DNA from: Streptomyces sp. WMMB303
GTDB taxonomy: Bacteria > Actinomycetota > Actinomycetes > Streptomycetales > Streptomycetaceae
Assembly: GCF_029351045.1 (NCBI RefSeq)
Contig: NZ_JARKIN010000001.1
Span: forward strand, 5,487,001-5,551,000
Direction of reading: 5' to 3'
Length of the DNA: 64,000 bases
Translations under genes and position numbers: made by a program
Shown here: positions 10,020 to 17,866 of the stretch, in pieces
How the letters are laid out: every line of letters starts with the position of its first letter
Numbering within the stretch: position 1 is the first letter of the stretch
The notes under the pieces: generated by a model
What the model saw: only the letters and a program-made list of their open reading frames with translations
What the model was told of the DNA's origin: nothing
Databases searched by the model: none

Positions 10020-10035
10020 TACCGATCGGTAGGGT
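10020..10035 (+). promoter_or_regulatory. tetR operator overlapping a leaderless -10 element
   Basis: A perfect 12-bp palindrome TACCGATCGGTA (10020-10031) is fused to a TAGGGT -10 hexamer (10030-10035) that sits 6 nt before the tetR ATG. A repressor bound here would block its own promoter. Confidence 0.65.
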
Positions 10036-10041
10036 CTGCGC

Positions 10042-10716
10042 ATGGCCGTCCCCGACCCCCTGCCCTCAGCCCAGCGCCGCGGCCGCCCGCGCAGCGCCGC
10101 GGCCGACCGGGCGATCCTCGCCGCCACGCGCGCCGCGCTGGTCGAGGTCGGCTGGAGCAGGCTGACGATGGGCGAGATCGCCCAGCGCGCCGGAGTCGCC
10201 AAGACCACCCTCTACCGGCGCTGGGCCGCCAAGAGCGAGCTGGTGATCGACGCGGTCGCCGTCCTCTTCGACGAGTTGGAGCTGCCCGACCGGGGCTGCC
10301 TGCGCGCCGATGTGGAAGGGGTCGTGCTCTCCTTCGCGGCCCTGCTGCGCCGCCCCGAGGCCAAGACCGCGCTGATGGCCGTACTCGCCGAGTCCACCAC
10401 CGACGAGGCACTCCGGCCCCGCATCCGCGAGGCGATCGTGGACCGCCAGAAGCGGCTGGTCCTGGACGGCCGCTCACGGGCGCAGCGACGCGGAGAGCTG
10501 CCTCCCGACCCGGCCGACCCCGGCGAGACCGCGCGCGTGGTCGACCTGATCTTCGATGTGATCGCGGGCGCGGTGGTGCACCGCTCGCTGGTGAGCGACT
10601 GCCCGGTGGACGAGGCGTGGGCCCGCCTGTTCACCACCCTGCTGCTGGAGGGGCTGAGCGCGGTCTCACCGCCGCCGGACGACAGGACGGAGCCGCCCGG
10701 CGGCGGAGGCCGGTAG
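10042..10716 (+). CDS. TetR family transcriptional regulator
   Basis: 224 residues. The N-terminal helix-turn-helix is clear: RAILAATRAALVEVGWSRL, then MGEIAQRAGVAKTTLYRRW. The C-terminal ligand domain resembles the TetR_C_11 group (AVLAESTTDEALRP...). The mRNA is probably leaderless: a -10 hexamer ends 6 nt before the ATG and no ribosome site is present. The palindrome overlapping that hexamer is a probable autoregulatory operator. The ligand is unknown. The nearest possible targets are its own gene and the divergent thioredoxin-TPR gene; icmA is convergent and has a different palindrome. Confidence 0.9.
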   Translation: MAVPDPLPSAQRRGRPRSAAADRAILAATRAALVEVGWSRLTMGEIAQRAGVAKTTLYRRWAAKSELVIDAVAVLFDELELPDRGCLRADVEGVVLSFAALLRRPEAKTALMAVLAESTTDEALRPRIREAIVDRQKRLVLDGRSRAQRRGELPPDPADPGETARVVDLIFDVIAGAVVHRSLVSDCPVDEAWARLFTTLLLEGLSAVSPPPDDRTEPPGGGGR

Positions 10717-10730
10717 CCGCCGGACGCGCA

Positions 10731-10771
10731 GGAGCCGGGACGCGGGAATCTGCGCCCCGCGCCCCGGCTCC
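10731..10771. terminator. Bidirectional terminator between tetR and icmA
   Basis: Stem of 9 bp (GGAGCCGGG / CCCGGCTCC), one A-C mismatch, then 6 bp (CGCGGG / CCCGCG) with a 9-nt loop at 10747-10755. It fills the 68-nt gap between convergent stop codons. Confidence 0.8.
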
Positions 10772-10784
10772 CCGTGAGCCCGGC

Positions 10785-12485
10785 TCAGAAGACCGGCGGC
10801 TCGGTGTAGGTGCCCCACTCGTCCCGCAGGGCCCCGCAGATCTCCCCCAGCGTGGCCTCGGCCCGGACGGCCTCCAGCATGGGCGCGATCATGTTGCCCT
10901 CGCCTCGCGCGGCCTGCACGAGGGTGCTGAGCGCGGTGCGCACGGCCGCGTCGTCGCGGGCTGCGCGCCGGTCGGTCAGCGTCGCCACCTGCTCGCGCTC
11001 CACCTCGTGGCTGACCCGCAGGATCTCCAGGTCGCCGGTGACCGAGCCGGTGTGGCAGTTGACGCCGACCACCTTCTTGTCGTTCTTCTCCAGCGCCTGC
11101 TGGTAGCGGAAGGCGGACTCGGCGATCTCGCCGGTGAACCAGCCGTCCTCGATGCCCCGCAGGATGCCGGAGGTGATCGGGCCGATCGGGTGCTGCCCGT
11201 CGGGCACGGCGCGCCGTCCCCGCTCGCGGATCCGCTCGAAGATCTTCTCGGCGTCGGCCTCGATGCGGTCCGTGAGGTCCTCGATGTACCAGGAACCGCC
11301 CAGCGGGTCGGCGACGTTGGTGACGCCGGTCTCCTCCATCAGCACCTGCTGGGTGCGCAGTGCGATCTCGGCGGCCTGTTCGCTGGGCAGCGCGAGGGTC
11401 TCGTCCAGCGCGTTGGTGTGCAGCGAGTTGGTGCCGCCCAGGATCGCGGAGAGGGCCTCCACGGCGGTGCGGACCACGTTGTTGTAGGGCTGCTGGGCGG
11501 TCAGCGAGACGCCCGCGGTCTGCGTGTGGAAGCGCAGCCACTGCGCCTTCTCGCTCGTGGCGCCGTACACGTCGCGCATCCAGCGGGCCCAGATGCGGCG
11601 CGCCGCGCGGAACTTGGCGATCTCCTCGAAGAAGTCGAGGTGGGCGTCGAAGAAGAAGGAGAGTCCGGGCGCGAAGGTGTTGACGTCCAGGCCGCGGCTG
11701 AGCCCCAGTTCGACGTAGCCGAAGCCGTCGGCCAGCGTGTAGGCGAGCTCCTGCGCCGCGGTCGCCCCGGCCTCGCGGATGTGGTAGCCGGAGACGGACA
11801 GCGGCTTGTAGGCGGGGATGCCTGCCGCGCAGTGCTCCATCAGATCGCCGATGAGCCGCAGGTGGGGCTCCGGCTGGAAGAGCCACTCCTTCTGCGCGAT
11901 GTACTCCTTGAAGATGTCCGTCTGGAGGGTGCCGTTGAGGACGGCCGGGTCGACGCCCTGCCGTTCGGCGGCGACCAGGTACATGCAGAAGACCGGGACG
12001 GCGGGACCGGAGATCGTCATGGAGGTGGTGACGTCCCCCAGTGGGATGTCCCGGAAGAGGACCTCCATGTCGGCGGCGGAGTCGATGGCGACGCCGCAGT
12101 GGCCGACCTCGCCCAGCGAGCGCGGGTCGTCCGAGTCCCGACCCATCAGTGTGGGCATGTCGAAGGCGACGGAGAGCCCGCCGCCGCCGGCCTCGAGGAT
12201 CATTTTGTAGCGCTCGTTGGTCTGCTCGGCGTTGCCGAACCCGGCGAACTGGCGAATGGTCCAGGTCCGGCCCCGGTAGCCGGTCGGGTAGAGCCCGCGG
12301 GTGAAGGGGAACTCGCCCGGCCACCCGATCCGCTCGAAACCCGCGACGGTGTCGCCGTCCCGGGGCCCGTAGGCCGGCTCCACGGGATCGCCGCTGAGCG
12401 TGGTGAAGTCGGCGTCCCGCTTGCGCGCGGAATCGTAGCGCTCCTGCCAGCGGCGGCGGCCTTGTGCGATGGCGTCAGCATCCAT
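10785..12485 (-). CDS. icmA: Isobutyryl-CoA mutase, large (catalytic) subunit
   Basis: Coenzyme B12-dependent interconversion of isobutyryl-CoA and n-butyryl-CoA, linking valine breakdown to butyryl-CoA and polyketide precursors. The 566-residue protein is the substrate-binding TIM-barrel half of a methylmalonyl-CoA mutase-type enzyme and lacks the B12-binding domain, which a separate small subunit (IcmB) supplies. Two diagnostic positions fit isobutyryl- rather than methylmalonyl-CoA: Phe80 in TIRQFAGFG (Tyr in methylmalonyl-CoA mutase) and Gln198 in KEYIAQKEW (Arg in methylmalonyl-CoA mutase). A near-perfect palindrome begins 10 nt before the ATG, close enough to overlap the promoter or transcript start. 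icmB is not in the window. Confidence 0.95.
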   Translation of the reverse strand: MDADAIAQGRRRWQERYDSARKRDADFTTLSGDPVEPAYGPRDGDTVAGFERIGWPGEFPFTRGLYPTGYRGRTWTIRQFAGFGNAEQTNERYKMILEAGGGGLSVAFDMPTLMGRDSDDPRSLGEVGHCGVAIDSAADMEVLFRDIPLGDVTTSMTISGPAVPVFCMYLVAAERQGVDPAVLNGTLQTDIFKEYIAQKEWLFQPEPHLRLIGDLMEHCAAGIPAYKPLSVSGYHIREAGATAAQELAYTLADGFGYVELGLSRGLDVNTFAPGLSFFFDAHLDFFEEIAKFRAARRIWARWMRDVYGATSEKAQWLRFHTQTAGVSLTAQQPYNNVVRTAVEALSAILGGTNSLHTNALDETLALPSEQAAEIALRTQQVLMEETGVTNVADPLGGSWYIEDLTDRIEADAEKIFERIRERGRRAVPDGQHPIGPITSGILRGIEDGWFTGEIAESAFRYQQALEKNDKKVVGVNCHTGSVTGDLEILRVSHEVEREQVATLTDRRAARDDAAVRTALSTLVQAARGEGNMIAPMLEAVRAEATLGEICGALRDEWGTYTEPPVF

Positions 12486-12494
12486 ACCACCGAA

Positions 12495-12516
12495 TTTACT
12501 AGGACGTCCAAGTAAA
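12495..12516. promoter_or_regulatory. 22-bp near-palindrome in front of icmA
   Basis: Outer arms TTTACT (12495-12500) and AGTAAA (12511-12516) flank a self-complementary GGACGTCC core (12502-12509), with a single A/A mismatch on each side of the core. It starts 10 nt upstream of the icmA ATG, so a bound regulator would sit on the promoter or start site. Confidence 0.65.
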
Positions 12517-12602
12517 TGTCGATGACAAAGTGCCCGGTGTGGCCCACCCGACCCCGGCCGGAGAGCCGGAGCCGGCGGGCCCGGGAGCGGGCCGGGCCGC
12601 GC

Positions 12603-12941
12603 TCAGGCGCCGACCGGGGCCGCCGTCCCGCTCTTGACCAGCGGCGCGACCTCGCGGGTGACCTTGCGCTCGACGAAGAAGGCCGCAGTGGGGACAGTGC
12701 CTGCCAGCAGCACCCACAGCTGCTTGCCCAGCGGCCACTTCGCCTTCTGGCCCAGATCGAAGGCGAAGATCAGGTACAGGATGTAGAGCCAGCCGTGCGC
12801 GATCCCGACCACGCTGGTGAAGCCGTCGGCGCCGTCCATACCCAGCAGGTACTTGCCGATCACGCCGAGCGTCAGCAGAACGAGGAGCACAGCGGTGACG
12901 TACGCCATGACGCGGTAGCGGGTCAGCACGCTTTGTTTCAT
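12603..12941 (-). CDS. DUF3817 family membrane protein (first copy)
   Basis: 112 residues with the start placed at MKQSVLTRYRVMAYV; an upstream in-frame extension lacks family similarity. Three hydrophobic helices (about 10-30, 42-66, 74-94) surround the family features IAHGWLYILYLIFAFDLG and TVPTAAFFVERKV. DUF3817 proteins are small actinobacterial membrane proteins of unknown function, sometimes annotated YdzA-related. A second copy lies at 15198-15590. The 117-nt gap towards icmA contains G+C-rich inverted repeats (around 12548-12595) that probably end this transcript. Confidence 0.88.
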   Translation of the reverse strand: MKQSVLTRYRVMAYVTAVLLVLLTLGVIGKYLLGMDGADGFTSVVGIAHGWLYILYLIFAFDLGQKAKWPLGKQLWVLLAGTVPTAAFFVERKVTREVAPLVKSGTAAPVGA

Positions 12942-13051
12942 GGAAACGAGCCTAACCGCCGCTCCGGCGCGCCCCGCCACCGCCCTGGGCACCGCACGGG
13001 CCCCCGGCGGACGCGTCCCGCCGCTTCCCTACCTCCGCGGGCGGGGCCGGC

Positions 13052-13570
13052 TCAGCGCCCGGGCTCCTCGGGGAAGTCTCCGGCGGCCACCCGCAGCGGA
13101 CGCAGCAGGGCGAAGATGTCACCGAGCTGCCCGACGTCGTAGGCGCCGAGGCCGAAGTCCATGGCCATCAGGTCCTCGGTGGCCGCGTCGCACACCTCGC
13201 GGCCCTTGTCGGTGATCGCCGCCAGGGTGCCGCGGCCGTCGTTCGGGTTGGGCCGCTTCTCCACGAAGCCCGCCGCCTGCAGCCGGTCCACGGTGTTGGT
13301 CACCGACGTCGGATGCACCATCAGCCGCTCGCCGATCTTCGACATCGGCAGCTCGCCCTTCTGCGAGAAGGTGAGCAGCACCAGGGCCTCGTACCGCGCG
13401 AACGTCAGCCCGTAGGGCTTGACCACCGCGTCGACCTCGGACAGCAGGATCTGGTGGGCGCGCATGATCGAGGTGATCGCGGCCATGGACGGGACCGAGC
13501 CCCATCGCTGCTTCCAGTGCTCATCGGCACGGGCGATCGGGTCGAACGTCAGACTGAGCGGCTTGGGCAC
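13052..13570 (-). CDS. MarR family transcriptional regulator
   Basis: 172 residues from a GTG. The winged helix-turn-helix is seen as YGLTFARYEALVLLTFS, LPMSKIGERLMVHPTSVTNTVDRL and GFVEKRPNPNDGR, the last being the wing and the DxR motif typical of MarR. Residues about 30-60 form the dimerisation helix. It starts 1 nt after the stop of the MFS gene on the same strand, so the two are probably co-transcribed; this makes the MFS exporter its likeliest target. Ligand unknown. Confidence 0.9.
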   Translation of the reverse strand: MPKPLSLTFDPIARADEHWKQRWGSVPSMAAITSIMRAHQILLSEVDAVVKPYGLTFARYEALVLLTFSQKGELPMSKIGERLMVHPTSVTNTVDRLQAAGFVEKRPNPNDGRGTLAAITDKGREVCDAATEDLMAMDFGLGAYDVGQLGDIFALLRPLRVAAGDFPEEPGR

Positions 13571-13571
13571 C

Positions 13572-14834
13572 CTACGACCCTACCGGCCGGTCATGTACCG
13601 GCTGAAGCTGTCTCACCCTCCGGGCGATCCACACCACGCATCCGGTGCCCACGACGCCGGTCAGCGCGATGACGGTGTGCGCAGGCACCGCTTCGGCCAG
13701 CGCTCCTCCCAGCGCCATCCCCAGCCCCTGGGAACTCATCAGGCCCGCCGTCATCAGCGTCAGGGCCCGGCCACGCAGCTCCTCGGGGGCCGCGTCGAAG
13801 AACCACCGGTCCAGGCCCAGGGTGTAGCCGATGCCCGCGCCCGAGAGGCACAGCGCGGCCAGCGCCGGCAGCAGCCCGGGGCGCAGGACGAAGACGAGCA
13901 GCGGGAGCAGGAGCGTGCAGGCGAGCGGCAGGACCAGGCGCTCGCGGGCCGCCGGGGGCAGCAGCGAACCGACGGCCAACTCGCCCGCCACGCTGCCCAC
14001 CGGCGCCGCGGCCAGCAGCAGACCCACCCCGACGGGCCCGGCCCCCAGCGCATCCGCGTACGGCGCCGCCAACCCCTCGGGGACGACCGCGAACAGCGGC
14101 GGAAGCCAGCACAGCAGCAGCAGCGCCCGCACCCGCGGATCGGCCAGCAGCCGGCGGGTGCCGCCGCGGGTGTGTGCGGCCGCGCGCACCGGCGCCGGCC
14201 GCAGCCGGGTGCCCGTCTGCAGGATCAGCGCGGAGCCCAGGAACCCGGCGACGGTGAGCACCAGCGCGGTGCGCGGCGCGATGACGACCAGCAGCAGCCC
14301 GGTGGCCGCGTTGCCGACGATCAGGGCGCTCTGCGCCACGACCCGCAACAGCGACCGGCCGAGCACGAACGCGTCCCGGTCCGGCAGGATCGCGCCCAGA
14401 CCGGCCGCCCGCACCCCGGTGAACAGGGGCTGCACGAAGGCGGCCGCGGCCCGCAGCGCGAGCAGCAGCGCCACGTGCGCCCCCGGCAGCAGCATCGCGG
14501 CGACGCAGGCCGCGCTGAACACGTCGCAGGCGACCAGCACCCGGCGGGCGCTGAACCGGTCCGCCACCGAGGCCAGGGCGGCGCCGCCCACCGCGTTCGG
14601 CAGGAAGCCGAGCGCGAAAGTCAGGGCGCTCAGCAGCGGCGAGGAGGTCTCCGCGTAGATCATCACGGGCAGCGCGAGCCCTGCCACGACCGTCCCCAGC
14701 AGGGACAGCACATGCGCCGCGAACACGGCGCGGAACTCCGGCACGCGGAAGAGCCGGGCGTACCGCGCCCGCTGCGGGACCGCCTCCGGCCGTCCGCGGT
14801 CCGACGGGGTGCTCAGTTCGTTGTCCGGTGGCAT
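13572..14834 (-). CDS. MFS transporter
   Basis: 420 residues with about 12 hydrophobic helices, a 6+6 layout and the central hydrophilic loop near HTRGGTRRLLADP (about residues 205-225). The start at MPPDNELSTPSDRGRPEAV is chosen because the frame further upstream overlaps the next gene and is Arg/Ser-rich noise. The first helix begins at FRVPEFRAVFAAHVLSLLG, and a VADRFSARRVLVACD segment matches the loop 2-3 signature of drug efflux MFS proteins. The stop is 1 nt from the marR start, so a MarR-controlled exporter is likely. Substrate unknown. Confidence 0.88.
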   Translation of the reverse strand: MPPDNELSTPSDRGRPEAVPQRARYARLFRVPEFRAVFAAHVLSLLGTVVAGLALPVMIYAETSSPLLSALTFALGFLPNAVGGAALASVADRFSARRVLVACDVFSAACVAAMLLPGAHVALLLALRAAAAFVQPLFTGVRAAGLGAILPDRDAFVLGRSLLRVVAQSALIVGNAATGLLLVVIAPRTALVLTVAGFLGSALILQTGTRLRPAPVRAAAHTRGGTRRLLADPRVRALLLLCWLPPLFAVVPEGLAAPYADALGAGPVGVGLLLAAAPVGSVAGELAVGSLLPPAARERLVLPLACTLLLPLLVFVLRPGLLPALAALCLSGAGIGYTLGLDRWFFDAAPEELRGRALTLMTAGLMSSQGLGMALGGALAEAVPAHTVIALTGVVGTGCVVWIARRVRQLQPVHDRPVGS

Positions 14835-14904
14835 GAACCGAGGCTGGACCACCCGGCCAGCGCCGGACAGGGTTTCGGCTACAGCCGAATCCGTCCGCGC
14901 CCGG

Positions 14905-15201
14905 TCAGCCCCCGTCGAGGTACCGGTCGACCGTCGCGACCTTCGAGGTGAGTCCGTCGGTGACGCCGGGCCGGATGTCGGCCTTGAGGACGAGCGAGAC
15001 CCGGGGCGCCCGCGCCTCGACCGCCGCGACCGCCTGCCGTACGACGTCCATGCACGTCTCCCAGTCGCCCTCGAGCGAGGTGAACATGGCGTCGGTCCGG
15101 TGCGGCAGCCCTGACTCACGGACCACACGCACGGCGTCCGCGACGTACTCCCCCACGTCCTCGCCGACGCCGAGCGGGGTGACGGAGAAGGCGACGATCA
15201 T
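14905..15201 (-). CDS. MTH1187 family thiamine-binding protein
   Basis: 98 residues, matching the MTH1187/YkoF-like thiamine-binding fold: MIVAFSVTPLGVGEDVGEYV, a FTSLEGDW segment, and SLVLKADIRPG. Members bind thiamine or related pyrimidines in the cytosol and form tetramers of ferredoxin-like domains; a metabolic or buffering role is supposed. The ATG overlaps the stop of the upstream DUF3817 gene as ATGA (15198-15201), a sign of translational coupling. No thiamine (TPP) riboswitch was seen upstream. Confidence 0.85.
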   Translation of the reverse strand: MIVAFSVTPLGVGEDVGEYVADAVRVVRESGLPHRTDAMFTSLEGDWETCMDVVRQAVAAVEARAPRVSLVLKADIRPGVTDGLTSKVATVDRYLDGG

Positions 15202-15590
15202 GAGGTGGCGACGGTCCCCTTCTGCTCCTTGCGGGCGCGCATCGCGATCACCCCGGCCTCCTCCTCCTTGCGCAGCGACTTCTCGGCGAAGAAGCCGCCG
15301 GTCGGCAGGATCGACAGCACGAAGTAGAGGGCGGCCCGGCCCTTCTCCCACTTGGTGCGATTCCAGGCGTCGAGCCAGAAGATCACGTAGAGGACGAAGA
15401 GGAGACCGTGCACAGGTCCCATCACCTTCACCGAGCCCGGCCCCCAGCTGACGTCGGTGAGGTTCTTCGCCAGCGAGCAGACGATCAGGATCAGCCAGGA
15501 GATCGCCTCGGGCACGGAGGTGAGTCGCAGACGGCGCAGCGCTGAGACCGACTTGGGCGGCAGGCCGCTCGGGGTTTCCAGTATGGCCAC
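15198..15590 (-). CDS. DUF3817 family membrane protein (second copy)
   Basis: 130 residues from a GTG at 15590, chosen because GAGG lies about 9 nt upstream and the residues before it look untranslated. Three hydrophobic helices are visible, with MGPVHGLLFVLYVIFWLD and SILPTGGFFAEKSLRKEEE aligning with the first copy at 12603-12941. It has a longer basic N-terminus and a charged C-terminal tail. It is coupled by ATGA to the thiamine-binding gene. Paralogy of the two DUF3817 copies is evident, but neither has a known role. Confidence 0.87.
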   Translation of the reverse strand: MAILETPSGLPPKSVSALRRLRLTSVPEAISWLILIVCSLAKNLTDVSWGPGSVKVMGPVHGLLFVLYVIFWLDAWNRTKWEKGRAALYFVLSILPTGGFFAEKSLRKEEEAGVIAMRARKEQKGTVATS

Positions 15591-15672
15591 GGCAGGATCC
15601 TCGGATTGATTGTGAAGGGAAGCACAAGCTCGTCCATTGTGGCAGCCCTGCAATGGATCACGGGTCGCAGGG

Positions 15673-15678
15673 TAGGTT
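15673..15678 (+). promoter_or_regulatory. Leaderless-type -10 of the AIM24 operon
   Basis: TAGGTT ends 6 nt before the GTG at 15685, the spacing expected when transcription begins at the start codon. No Shine-Dalgarno sequence is present. Confidence 0.5.
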
Positions 15679-15684
15679 CGTCGC

Positions 15685-16329
15685 GTGGCTCAGTTCCGAC
15701 TCGACGGCACCAAGGTGCTGGCCGTCACGCTCGAGGGCGGCGGCGACGCGGTCAAGGCGAAGAACGGCTCGATGGTCGCCTACGACGGCGAGATGGCGTT
15801 CAAGAAGTTGAGCGGCGGCGGTGAGGGCGTGCGCGGCATGGTCACGCGGCGGCTCACCGGCGAGCAGATGACGGTGATGGAGGTGAAGGGCCGGGGCACC
15901 TGCTATTTCGCCGACCGGGCCTGCGACATCAACCTCGTCCGGCTGAACGGCGAGAAGCTGCACGTCGAGGCGAGCAACCTGCTGTGCACGGACAGCGGCC
16001 TGCGCACCGGCACCAGCTTCACCGGGCTGCGCGGGGCCTCCCAGGGCAACGGGCTGTTCACCACCTCCGTCGAGGGCACCGGCCAGGCGGCGCTGATGTC
16101 GGCGGGTCCCGCGGTGCTGCTGCGGGTCGGTCCGCAGACGCCGCTCCAGGTCGACCCGGGCGCCTACGTCGCGCACCAGGGGGACCTGCGGCAGAGCTTC
16201 CAGTCCGGGGTGAACTTCCGCACGCTGATGGGCGAGGGCTCCGGAGAGGCGTTCCAGATCCGGTTCGAGGGCTCGGGCCTGGTGTATGTGCAGCCGAGCG
16301 AGCGCAACACGCTGGGAGGGGACGTCTGA
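15685..16329 (+). CDS. AIM24 family protein (copy 1 of 3)
   Basis: 214 residues. The protein is glycine-rich and made of repeated beta-strand pairs, for example NGSMVAYDGEMAFKK, CYFADRACDINLVRL and GEAFQIRFEGSGLVYVQPSE, which place it in the AIM24/TRAP-like beta-barrel family. The function in bacteria is not settled; the yeast namesake acts in mitochondrial membrane organisation. No signal peptide or helix is present, so it is probably cytosolic. It is the first of three overlapping genes, joined to the second by TGATG at 16327-16331, and appears leaderless. Confidence 0.85.
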   Translation: MAQFRLDGTKVLAVTLEGGGDAVKAKNGSMVAYDGEMAFKKLSGGGEGVRGMVTRRLTGEQMTVMEVKGRGTCYFADRACDINLVRLNGEKLHVEASNLLCTDSGLRTGTSFTGLRGASQGNGLFTTSVEGTGQAALMSAGPAVLLRVGPQTPLQVDPGAYVAHQGDLRQSFQSGVNFRTLMGEGSGEAFQIRFEGSGLVYVQPSERNTLGGDV

Positions 16330-16979
16330 TGCCGTTCCGCGAGCTGTCCGGCAAGCTGGTGGAGGCCCGCGTCGCCCCCGGGCAGCGGATGTTCAGCCAG
16401 CGCGGCGCGATGGTCGGCTACCGGGGCGAGGTCTCCTTCACGCCCGACCTCCACGGCGGCCAGGGCGGTGTGATGTCGATGATCGGCCGCCGGGTGGCGG
16501 GCGAGGCCGCACCGCTGATGACCGTGGAGGGCGACGGCACCGTGATGTTCGGCCACGGCGGCCACCACATCCAGGTGATCGACCTCGACGGCGACACGCT
16601 GTGCGTCGAGTCGGACCGCCTCCTCGCCTTCGACGGCACACTGCGGCAGGGCACCCTCTTCCTCGGCAGGGACGGCGGGGTGATGGGCATGGTGCGCGGC
16701 CAGGTCTCCGGCCAGGGCCTGTTCACCACCACGCTCTCCGGGCAGGGTTCGGCAGCCGTGATGGCGCACGGCGGCATCGTGCAGCTGCCCATCGCACCCG
16801 GCCGCCCCGTCCACGTGGACCCCCAGGCGTATGTGGCGCACTTCGGCGACGTACGCAACAAGCTGTCCTCGGCGCTGGGCTGGCGGGACATGGTGGGGCG
16901 CGGCTCGGGCGAGGCGTTCCAGCTCGAACTGTCCGGCAGCGGGGCCGTTTTCGTGCAGGCCAGTGAGGAGAAGCTGTGA
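16329..16979 (+). CDS. AIM24 family protein (copy 2 of 3)
   Basis: 216 residues, clearly related to copy 1: FSQRGAMVGYRGEVSFTPD, RRVAGEAAPLMTVEGDGTVMF, QVSGQGLFTTTLSGQGSAA and GRGSGEAFQLELSGSGAVFVQAS all have counterparts there in the same order. The ATG overlaps the stop of copy 1 (TGATG). The two may form a hetero-oligomer, since tandem paralogues kept in strict order often do; that is inference. No catalytic motif can be recognised. Confidence 0.86.
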   Translation: MPFRELSGKLVEARVAPGQRMFSQRGAMVGYRGEVSFTPDLHGGQGGVMSMIGRRVAGEAAPLMTVEGDGTVMFGHGGHHIQVIDLDGDTLCVESDRLLAFDGTLRQGTLFLGRDGGVMGMVRGQVSGQGLFTTTLSGQGSAAVMAHGGIVQLPIAPGRPVHVDPQAYVAHFGDVRNKLSSALGWRDMVGRGSGEAFQLELSGSGAVFVQASEEKL

Positions 16980-17785
16980 TGTCCCAGCCGCCGCAGGGAG
17001 GCGCCCCGCAGGATTACCAGGTGTACGACGCGGCGTCGCTGCCCGCGAACGACAACGTCAACCCCTACGCCTTCTGCGTCGAGCTGGACGGCCGGTGGTT
17101 CCTGCAGAAGGGGAAGATGATCGCCTACTACGGGCAGATCGACTTCCACGGCATCGGGCACGGGCCGCTGGACGGACTCGTCGCAAGCAGCTTCCACTCG
17201 CCGCTGCACGCCGCGGACTGGGTCGTCGCCCAGGGGCGCGGCAAACTGCTGCTGGCCGACCGCGCCTTCGACATCAACTCCTACGACCTGGAGGACGGCA
17301 ATATGACCGTCCGGTCCGGCAACCTGCTCGCCTTCGACCCCTCCCTCTCGCTGAAGCAGTCGATCATCCCGGGATTCCTCACCCTGATCGGCACCGGCTC
17401 CTTCGTGGCCGCCTCGAACGGGGAGGTGCACTTCGTGGAGCCACCGGTGCGGGTCGATCCGCAGGCGCTGGTCGGCTGGGCGGACTGCCCCTCGCCGTGC
17501 CACCACTACGACCACCGTTACCTCAAGGGCGTCATGGGCGGGCTGCGCGCCATGACGGGGGTCGGCGGCGCCTCCGGCGAGGAGCACCAGTTCGAGTTCG
17601 TCGGAGCGGGCACGGTGCTGATCCAGTCGTCCGAGGTACTCATGGACGAGCGCGACACCGGTGCCGTCCCACAGCAGGCCGGGGTGCCCGGTGCCGGCCA
17701 GGGGGGCGACAGCGGCCACGGCGGGCAGCAGGGGCCGCAACTGCCGGGCCAGTTCGGCAGTCTCCAGCGCCGGCTGGGGCTCTGA
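16979..17785 (+). CDS. AIM24 family protein (copy 3 of 3)
   Basis: 268 residues; the start at 16979 overlaps the stop of copy 2, and a GTG 3 nt upstream is an alternative. The AIM24 core is more divergent: FCVELDGRWFLQKGKMIAYYG, LLADRAFDINSYDLEDGNMTV and GEEHQFEFVGAGTVLIQSSE. It has extra cysteine and histidine residues (CPSPCHHYDHRY, about residues 163-174) that might bind metal, and a 40-residue Gly/Gln-rich tail. It closes the three-gene unit; a marR gene follows after 81 nt. Confidence 0.84.
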   Translation: MSQPPQGGAPQDYQVYDAASLPANDNVNPYAFCVELDGRWFLQKGKMIAYYGQIDFHGIGHGPLDGLVASSFHSPLHAADWVVAQGRGKLLLADRAFDINSYDLEDGNMTVRSGNLLAFDPSLSLKQSIIPGFLTLIGTGSFVAASNGEVHFVEPPVRVDPQALVGWADCPSPCHHYDHRYLKGVMGGLRAMTGVGGASGEEHQFEFVGAGTVLIQSSEVLMDERDTGAVPQQAGVPGAGQGGDSGHGGQQGPQLPGQFGSLQRRLGL

Positions 17786-17852
17786 ACAGCTGTCCGGCAA
17801 CGCTGCGGAGCCCGAATACCACGCGGTGTAAGCACGCCTGTACGAGCCTGGG

Positions 17853-17858
17853 TAAAGT
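17853..17858 (+). promoter_or_regulatory. -10 element of the second marR gene
   Basis: TAAAGT lies 8 nt before the ATG at 17867; no ribosome site is present, which points to a leaderless transcript. Confidence 0.45.
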
Positions 17859-17866
17859 CTCACGGT

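Noticed and set aside
9948..12515. Open frame of 855 codons on the plus strand opposite icmA
   Set aside because: It runs through tetR in another frame and opposite icmA; its composition is that of antisense G+C-rich DNA, and icmA carries intact active-site residues.
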